Shown piece by piece: positions 58,871 through 64,000 of a stretch of DNA of 64,000 nt. The DNA comes from Anaerosoma tenue (GTDB lineage: Bacteria > Actinomycetota > Coriobacteriia > Anaerosomatales > Anaerosomataceae): positions 912,501 through 976,500 of the forward strand of contig NZ_JALNTY010000001.1 in NCBI RefSeq assembly GCF_023161965.1, written 5' to 3'. The position numbers were made by a program, and so were the translations under genes. The notes beneath the pieces were generated by a model. The model made no database searches. It saw nothing but the letters and a program-made list of their open reading frames with translations, and had not been told where the DNA came from. Position 1 is the first letter of the stretch. Each line of letters begins with the position of its first letter.

Positions 58871-59614
58871 CTAGTGCGAGGCCGTGGCGGCCGCGGGGTT
58901 CTCCGTGCCGGCGTCGTCGATCGGGTAGCCGATCTTCGCCCACCCGGCGTCGCGCAGATTCACCACGTAGCCCTCGTCCGACTGCAGCGGAATCTCCTTC
59001 GTGAAGCTGATGGCGCCCGTGGGGCATACCTGCTCGCACGCACGCTTGCCGTCGGGTCCGCCCTGCTCGTCCCAGTAGGGGGTGTCCTTGCACAGGTCGC
59101 ACTTCTGCGCGTGCTTGTCCTCGGTGTTCCAGATCACTCGGCTCGTATCCATCGGGCATGCGTTCACGCACTCCTGGCAGCCGATGCACTTGGCCACGTC
59201 CACCGTGCGCACGCCTGTCTCGGTATCCACGTGCATCGCCCCGGTGGGGCACGCCTCCACGCACGCCGGGTAGGGGCACTGGCGGCACTGGATGATCGCC
59301 TTGTCGTTGGGGAACGACTCGAACGGGTCCTGCACCACCTGGATGCGGCTGAGCGACAGGCTCTGCACGCCGTGATGCGTGAGCGAGCACGCCATCATGC
59401 AGGTGCTGCAACCCTGGCACTTCATGGGATCCACCAGCAGGTAGCCGTCCGAGGCCGGTATGGCGATCACCTCGTCGGGCAGGAGGAAGCCCTTCACCAC
59501 GAGGCCGCCGAGGACCAGGCCGAAGCCCGCCCCGCCGACGCCGGTGATGAACTCGCGGCGTGAGACGCCCGTGCTCTCGGCGGCAACGCCGGTCGTCGTG
59601 TCCTTGTCCACCAT
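58871..59614 (-). CDS. Tat-signal ferredoxin subunit with four [4Fe-4S] clusters, copy 2
   Basis: A 247-residue paralogue of 47754-48458. Twin-arginine signal VSRREFITGVGGAGFGLVLG, then the same FLLPDEVIAIPASDGYLLVD junction and four cysteine groups: CQGCSTCMMAC, CRQCPYPACVEAC (two extra residues here), CIGCQECVNAC, and CDLC with CEQVC. Role: electron wire between AOR copy 2 and cytochrome b copy 2, probably outside the cytoplasm. Its ATG shares one base with the cytochrome b stop (TGATG), so the two are coupled. Confidence 0.9.
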   Translation of the reverse strand: MVDKDTTTGVAAESTGVSRREFITGVGGAGFGLVLGGLVVKGFLLPDEVIAIPASDGYLLVDPMKCQGCSTCMMACSLTHHGVQSLSLSRIQVVQDPFESFPNDKAIIQCRQCPYPACVEACPTGAMHVDTETGVRTVDVAKCIGCQECVNACPMDTSRVIWNTEDKHAQKCDLCKDTPYWDEQGGPDGKRACEQVCPTGAISFTKEIPLQSDEGYVVNLRDAGWAKIGYPIDDAGTENPAAATASH

Positions 59615-60537
59615 CAGTCGTTTCCTTTCGCTCTCGTCGGCCCTGGGTGCGCCGGTGTGTCGTGAGATGCCTGGTGCCCTCCCGCTGCGACCACCGCGAC
59701 GGATGGCTCGTCGCCGAGGGAGGCCAGCCAGCCGGCGTGTTCGTGGCGTGCGTACTCCAACGGCACGTAGCCGGTGAACATCGAGCGCAGCACCGGCCAG
59801 CTCATCGGGAGGATCGCGGCGAAGAACACGTGCGCGAGGAAGAACGCCAGCATCGCGATCGTGGCGATGTCGTGCGCCGGCGTTGCGACGGCCATGAGCC
59901 AGCCCGGTACATCGACCGCGTGAGCCGCGACCTTGAGGAACCCGGTGACGATGATGACCGCCGTGGATACGAGCGCGAGGAGGTACGCCATCTTCTCGCT
60001 CTCGAAGTACTTGCGCTCGGGTGGGAACGCGAGCTTCTTGAACCCGAGCAGCAGGCCATAGTGGCGGCGCGTGAAATCGACCGCGTCGCGCGTGGGCAGG
60101 TGCTCGCGGAAACGATGCGTCGCGAGCAGCGTGTTGGCCCCGTAGTAGAAGGTGCCGAACAGGAACACCAGCACCGCGACGAAGTGGATGTTCATCGCCG
60201 CCCGCACCGGCGCCCCGCTTCCAAGCAGCGTGGGTACGAACAGGAAGCCCAGAGCGATGCCGCTTGCCAGCAGCGCCGCCGTCCCCACGCCATGGGTCCA
60301 GTGCTCGACGATCGCCGCGCCATCGTGCCTGAGCACGCGGTCGCCTTCGATCACCGGGTCCCTGCGTCTCGTGAGCCCGGCGGCCAGCACACCCGCGAAC
60401 GGTGCCAGCCACACGAGCCATGTCGCCGAGTCGAACAGGAGTCCTGCCCCCTCGGCCGATGCCGAACGCACCGCGTAGGCGATGCCGACGATGAACGCCA
60501 GCACTGCGAGTGCTCCGGCGATGGCACGTCGTGCCAT
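59614..60537 (-). CDS. Cytochrome b subunit (FdnI-like), copy 2
   Basis: A 307-residue paralogue of 48461-49321 with the same six-helix plan: N-terminal helix ALAVLAFIVGIAYAVRSASA, WLVWLAPFAGVLAAGL, AALLASGIALGFLFVPTL, NIHFVAVLVFLFGTFYYGAN and ATIAMLAFFLAHVFFAAILP. Histidines in EHWTHGVG, NIHFVA, PAHDIA and LAHVFF are kept, supporting haem b binding. It carries a longer C-terminal tail than copy 1. ATG 60537 follows GGAAGGGG by 7 bases. First gene of AOR operon 2 and divergent from the second Fic-like regulator. Confidence 0.88.
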   Translation of the reverse strand: MARRAIAGALAVLAFIVGIAYAVRSASAEGAGLLFDSATWLVWLAPFAGVLAAGLTRRRDPVIEGDRVLRHDGAAIVEHWTHGVGTAALLASGIALGFLFVPTLLGSGAPVRAAMNIHFVAVLVFLFGTFYYGANTLLATHRFREHLPTRDAVDFTRRHYGLLLGFKKLAFPPERKYFESEKMAYLLALVSTAVIIVTGFLKVAAHAVDVPGWLMAVATPAHDIATIAMLAFFLAHVFFAAILPMSWPVLRSMFTGYVPLEYARHEHAGWLASLGDEPSVAVVAAGGHQASHDTPAHPGPTRAKGND

Positions 60538-60921
60538 ACGCACACCCCTTCCCTTGTTCCATTGACGGACTGGCCGGATCCGTGAAGCCACCCCAGCAAA
60601 GCAGGGTCTGAACTACTAGTCAAGGTCATACTAGTATTTAAAAGGCCCCCCACCCCGATTCCGGGCCTGGAAACGGCAATCTGCAGCTACCGTTGTCTTC
60701 ACCAAGGTGTACAGATTCTAGGTTCAAACAGCAGAATCCAACCTTCAAACCCAGCGCTCGCTTCCATGGCAGGAACCTTTTCCCCTAGAATGTCGATTAT
60801 GGTAGTTGGCGAGTACACCAGCGCACCTCATGCCGCAGAGCGCGCGTCGAGGAATAGCCAGCGTGATACGCTGCGACCATCGTCTCAGGGGACACTGATC
60901 GAGAAGGGGCTCCAGCGCTCG
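60538..60921. promoter_or_regulatory. Divergent control region of AOR operon 2 and Fic-like gene 2
   Basis: A 384-base stretch with no gene I trust. It is AT-rich relative to the genome. TACTAGT (60614-60620) and ACTAGTA (60630-60636) form an inverted repeat with a 9-base spacer, followed by TTTAAAA, a likely operator over or next to the AOR promoter. A frame open from 60766 reads into the regulator, but its first 52 codons look non-coding and alignment with copy 1 supports the ATG at 60922. Confidence 0.5.
60614..60636. promoter_or_regulatory. TACTAGT/ACTAGTA inverted repeat
   Basis: Two 7-base perfect arms, 9 bases apart, 77 bases above the cytochrome b copy 2 start. Each arm also contains the self-complementary ACTAGT. 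It fits a dimeric DNA-binding protein such as the divergent winged-helix regulator. Confidence 0.55.
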
Positions 60922-62199
60922 ATGACTGAGGACATCGACAGAGATATCGCGATGCGGGTCATCGAGGCTTTCGAGTCGGGACGCCTCGACTACCTGTTCG
61001 CGGAGACGAACATCCAGTACTTCGACCGTGCCGACTTCGAGGGCATGCGGTTTGGCACCGGACTACCACGCGACTCGATCTGGCGGCTCCTCGCCTCGGT
61101 GCGCAGGGCAACCGGTCTCGTGGTCTTCGAGAGCGCCTGGGGCGACGCTCAGGTACGTGTCTCACTCACGGCACAGCTCCTCAAGGCACTCTCTGAGATC
61201 GACACCTGGCCGCGACGCAGTCTGTTCGGCCGCAGTGGACTCCCCGCAGACGAGGAGGGGATCGTCAGGGATCGGCTGCTTGTTGAGGAGGCCACCCTGA
61301 TCGGGCTGTTCAAGACCGGCGCCGATCCCACTGCCAGCGCAGCGTTGGAGGAGGTGCGCTCATCGGTGATCGCTTCGGTCTATGACGGGATACCGCCCGC
61401 CGACGAGGCATCATCGATCGCCACACGCTTCTACGAGATCTCGCGCGAATTGCCACACCTGCTCAACGACCCGCCAACACCGGATGACATCCGCGGCATC
61501 CATGCACGACTCCGAGGCGACGCGCCTGACGCCGGCCGCTTCCGAACCGCAGCGGGCGACCCGGACGGCCTTCGTTCCGCACCCGGTGTTGCGCCCGAGC
61601 GGATCGAGCGTGAGATGGATATGCTGTGCGCGTATGCCGGCAGCACAGACGTTCCATTCATCCACCCGCTCATCAAGAGCATCGCTATCGCCTGGTGGAT
61701 CCGATACGTGCAGCCGTTCGACGAGTACAACTACCTGGTAGGCCGCCTCGTGTCTCTCGGCTGGATCGTGCATCAGGGCTACACGCTGCTGGGCATCGCT
61801 GACCCACACTACCGCTTCAAGTCGGCAACGGTCGCTTCGGGCGACCAGACCGCGAAGTTCATCCGCCATCTTGAGGTCATCAGAGACGCGGCGAGTCTCG
61901 GTGAGGAGCGCCTCGAGGAGCGTGTCGAACGCTATGCGATCGTGATGGGTCGTTTCGGTCATCTCGACATCAACCACAGGCAGGCGTTCATCCTCGACCG
62001 TGCCACGCAGCGCCCGGACACCGAGTTCACGATCAAGCATCATGCGCGCACGCGACAGCTGTCCTACGAAACGGCGCGCCAGGACCTCCTGCGCTTGGTG
62101 GAGATGGGATACCTGGAGCAGAGCAAGCGCGGCCGCGCCTTCGTGTTCACGCTCGCCCACAGCATGGTGGACCAGCTCGGCCGGGACGCACGGGGCTGA
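60922..62199 (+). CDS. Fic-fold/winged-helix regulator with dead active site, copy 2
   Basis: A 425-residue paralogue of 49524-50828. The Fic core near residues 246-276 reads DVPFIHPLIKSIAIAWWIRY, then VQPFDEYNYLVGRL: the catalytic His is Gln and the GNGR loop is NYLV, so it cannot transfer AMP in the normal way. The C-terminal winged helix has INHRQAFILDRATQ and LSYETARQDLLRLVEMGYLE. Overall identity to copy 1 is modest, but domain order and length agree. It is divergent from AOR operon 2. ATG 60922 has GAAGGGG about 12 bases upstream and aligns with the copy 1 start. Probable operon-specific regulator. Confidence 0.73.
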   Translation: MTEDIDRDIAMRVIEAFESGRLDYLFAETNIQYFDRADFEGMRFGTGLPRDSIWRLLASVRRATGLVVFESAWGDAQVRVSLTAQLLKALSEIDTWPRRSLFGRSGLPADEEGIVRDRLLVEEATLIGLFKTGADPTASAALEEVRSSVIASVYDGIPPADEASSIATRFYEISRELPHLLNDPPTPDDIRGIHARLRGDAPDAGRFRTAAGDPDGLRSAPGVAPERIEREMDMLCAYAGSTDVPFIHPLIKSIAIAWWIRYVQPFDEYNYLVGRLVSLGWIVHQGYTLLGIADPHYRFKSATVASGDQTAKFIRHLEVIRDAASLGEERLEERVERYAIVMGRFGHLDINHRQAFILDRATQRPDTEFTIKHHARTRQLSYETARQDLLRLVEMGYLEQSKRGRAFVFTLAHSMVDQLGRDARG

Positions 62200-62208
62200 C
62201 GCCAGACT

Positions 62209-63369
62209 CTACCCGAGCGCGCGCACGATCCGGTCGAGCGCCTCATCGAGCACGGCGCGCGTGGTGGCGAAGTTGAGGCGCGCGAACCCGTGGCCATGCA
62301 CGCCGAAGTCGGGCCCTGACCCGAGCGCGACCTTCGCGTGCTCCACGAGCCACGCAGCGGGATCGTCACCCAGGCCGTGGTCGCGCAGGTCGAGCCACGC
62401 GAGGTAGGTGGCCTCGGGGGGTGTCATCCGCACACGCGGCAACTCCGCCCCCACTCGCGCCCGAACGTGGTCGCGCTGCGAGGCGAGATAGCGCACCGTC
62501 TCCTCGACCCACGGCCCGCCCTCGGTCCAGCCCGTGTACGAAGCCACAGCGCCCGGCGTGCTCACCGCCCCGAGCATATGGCCCGGCAACTCGGCGATGC
62601 TCGCTTCGATCTCCTCCGCGCCGATGTGCGCCACCGCGCACCTGAGGCCCGCCACGCTGAAGGTCTTGCTTGCTGCCGAGGCGGTGACGGTACGCGCTGC
62701 CGCCCCGTCTGAGAGCGATGCGAACGGGACGTGCTCATTCCCGTCGAAGATGATGTCGGCCCAGATCTCGTCGCTGATCACCAGAAGGTCGTGCTGGAGC
62801 GCCACCTCCGCGATCGCCTCGAGCTCTCCCCGGCTGAAGACGCGGCCGGTAGGGTTGTGCGGATTGCAGAGCAGCACCGCGCGTACAGGCGTCCCGGCGC
62901 GTTCCGCCTCCGCTATCGCCGCCTCGAGCCGGCCGGACTCCAGGCGCCACGTGTCCTGATCGAGCGGACAGTCCACCGCCACCCTGCCGATGCTCTCCAC
63001 ACAGCGGAAGAACGGCGGATAGACAGGGGTGAAGAGCAGAACACCGTCGCCTGGCCTGGTGCCGAACCACAGCGCAAGATCCACCGCCTGCAAGACGTCG
63101 CTGAACACGCGCACGCGCTCCACGTCGGGCCGCCAGCCGTGACGTGCCGCCTGCCACTCGGCCCAGGCATCCGGAAGCGCGGCGGGTGCGCTGAAGTTGT
63201 AGCCGAGGTCGCCCCGCCTCACCAGGTCCGTGAGCGCTTCTGCGATCACCGGCGCGGTCCCGATGTCCATGTCGGCCACCCAGCACGGCAGCACGTCATC
63301 GGGATAGCGGTTCCACTTGATGCCGGTGAGGCTTCGGAGCCGCGCGAGGTCACTGGCGAGGTCTGTCAC
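62209..63369 (-). CDS. MalY/PatB-type pyridoxal-phosphate C-S lyase or aminotransferase
   Basis: A 386-residue fold-type I PLP enzyme. The Schiff-base lysine is in TASAASKTFSVAGLRCAVAH, the cofactor contacts CNPHNPTGRVF and VISDEIWADIIFDG are present, and the start (GIKWNRYPDDVLPCWVADMD) is diagnostic of the MalY/PatB group, which cleaves cystathionine and related C-S bonds. Length is normal. It converges on the second Fic-like gene nine bases away. It lies 4 bases downstream of the PARG-like gene on the same strand, so the two are likely one transcript. Confidence 0.9.
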   Translation of the reverse strand: MTDLASDLARLRSLTGIKWNRYPDDVLPCWVADMDIGTAPVIAEALTDLVRRGDLGYNFSAPAALPDAWAEWQAARHGWRPDVERVRVFSDVLQAVDLALWFGTRPGDGVLLFTPVYPPFFRCVESIGRVAVDCPLDQDTWRLESGRLEAAIAEAERAGTPVRAVLLCNPHNPTGRVFSRGELEAIAEVALQHDLLVISDEIWADIIFDGNEHVPFASLSDGAAARTVTASAASKTFSVAGLRCAVAHIGAEEIEASIAELPGHMLGAVSTPGAVASYTGWTEGGPWVEETVRYLASQRDHVRARVGAELPRVRMTPPEATYLAWLDLRDHGLGDDPAAWLVEHAKVALGSGPDFGVHGHGFARLNFATTRAVLDEALDRIVRALG

Positions 63370-63373
63370 TGCG

Positions 63374-64000
63374 CTACGTCCCCTCGCTCCGGCCCCACTC
63401 GAACGCCATGGCGTCGATGCGGTCGATCAGGTCGCCGGCCGAAGGGCTCTCGCTCGACGACAGTTCCTCGGTGATGATCCGCATGGCCTCAACGAGCGGC
63501 GCATCCTCGGCGTTGGCGGTGTGGAAGACCAGGCACGTGACCTCGGCCATGCCTGCGGCGAGCAGCTGGAGCAGCGACATGAGCACACGATTGCCGCCGA
63601 ACGCGCCGCAACCCCAATAGCCGGTGTGGATCGCAACGGGGGCGCCAGGCGCCAGGCGCTCCGACTCGGCCACCGCGGCGGCGAATCCCGTGTACGCCGT
63701 CACCAGGATGCGCTCGATCATCGAGCGCTCGTACCTTCCGTTGCGGTAGGTGGGCGCGGCCATCGCGATGATGTTGGTGATCGTGGGCGGGTCGATCCGC
63801 TTGGTGGCGCGCTCAACGGCCTCGGGAGAGGCCACGGCGAACTCGTTGCCGTAGAGTCCGCGCGGGCGGCCCTTCTTGGCGTTCATGTTCGTCTTGACCT
63901 TCACGCGACGCTCCACACCGGTCACCAGCACGGGGGTGGGGCCGTCGGCGGTCTCCGTCACGGCCCTGTGTCCGTCGGCACGCAGCGCTTCCACGAGCGC
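63374..64000 (-). CDS. PARG-like (poly(ADP-ribose) glycohydrolase fold) protein, partial
   Basis: The 5' end lies outside the window; about 208 residues are visible. The block PVAIHTGYWGCGAFGGNRVL then MSLLQLLAAGMAEV strongly resembles the conserved TGNWGCGAFGGD-type segment of PARG catalytic domains. An upstream helix, RYERSMIERILVTAYTGFAA, fits the same domain. The catalytic GGG and EE residues of PARG would lie before this segment and are not in the visible part, so activity cannot be judged. Enzymes of this fold remove ADP-ribose from proteins. It probably shares a transcript with the PLP enzyme. Confidence 0.6.
   Translation of the reverse strand, partial: ALVEALRADGHRAVTETADGPTPVLVTGVERRVKVKTNMNAKKGRPRGLYGNEFAVASPEAVERATKRIDPPTITNIIAMAAPTYRNGRYERSMIERILVTAYTGFAAAVAESERLAPGAPVAIHTGYWGCGAFGGNRVLMSLLQLLAAGMAEVTCLVFHTANAEDAPLVEAMRIITEELSSSESPSAGDLIDRIDAMAFEWGRSEGT

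Noticed and set aside
60766-60921. N-terminal extension of the second Fic-like regulator from the ATG at 60766
   Set aside because: The extra 52 residues have no counterpart in the paralogue and no ribosome site; ATG 60922 aligns with the other copy.
1-64000. tRNA or rRNA genes and tRNA-type attachment sites at the island edge
   Set aside because: Reading both strands I found no tRNA cloverleaf or rRNA sequence, so the right edge of the island is not placed.

Overview
The window is high-GC bacterial DNA. Actinobacterial marks include three CWB2 cell-wall-binding repeats, many GTG starts with strong GGAGG-type ribosome sites, and no outer-membrane or LPS genes. Tungsten aldehyde oxidoreductases, Tat-exported ferredoxins and c-type haem proteins point to an anaerobic respirer. 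An uncultured coriobacteria-like Actinomycetota fits best, but that placement is inferred from gene content, with no rRNA marker in the window.

Region 1 (1-13005) is mostly housekeeping and envelope: a membrane acyltransferase and a divergent GNAT-like protein, a stand-alone CheB methylesterase domain overlapping a membrane protein gene, a DUF2779 nuclease-like protein, a haem-sensor diguanylate cyclase, lipoprotein and stress membrane proteins, a VWA protein and a divergent XRE regulator.

Region 2 (13118-34504) is a large defence and accessory island. It opens with an orphan Phd-like antitoxin, an AbiE toxin-antitoxin pair, a broken ORF6N gene and the amputated 5' end of a DUF2075 gene. The DUF2075 fragment stops exactly at the 3' end of a seven-gene minus-strand operon (27642 to 16057). 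In transcription order this operon encodes a small DNA methyltransferase lacking NPPY, an Eco57I-type methyltransferase, a GIY-YIG/helicase fusion, a tandem PC4 protein, a MORC-like GHKL ATPase, a McrB-like AAA+ motor and a DUF2357/PD-(D/E)XK nuclease (McrC position). Upstream follow single genes of mostly unknown function, a UvrD-type helicase, an Abi_C/HEPN-like protein, an attC-like inverted repeat, and a MazF toxin overlapping an XRE-ImmA protein.

Region 3 (34566-44642) holds an HNH endonuclease, convergent NYN and GIY-YIG genes, a large surface protein (seven RCC1-type repeats plus six near-identical Ig-like repeats), small membrane and lipoproteins, a Phd/ParE pair, a CHAP-CWB2 wall protein and a short-chain dehydrogenase.

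Region 4 (44768-62199) has two paralogous operons for what looks like a membrane-bound tungsten oxidoreductase: cytochrome b, Tat-signal ferredoxin with four [4Fe-4S] sites, AOR catalytic subunit and a small AOR-linked protein; copy 1 adds a dihaem cytochrome c lipoprotein. Each operon is divergent from a Fic-fold/winged-helix protein whose Fic active site is destroyed, with strong inverted repeats between them. GH3, a small membrane protein and an ABC exporter lie between the copies. The window ends with a MalY/PatB-type aminotransferase and a partial PARG-like protein.

The two best candidates for undescribed systems are the seven-gene composite operon and the paired AOR respiratory modules with dead-Fic regulators.
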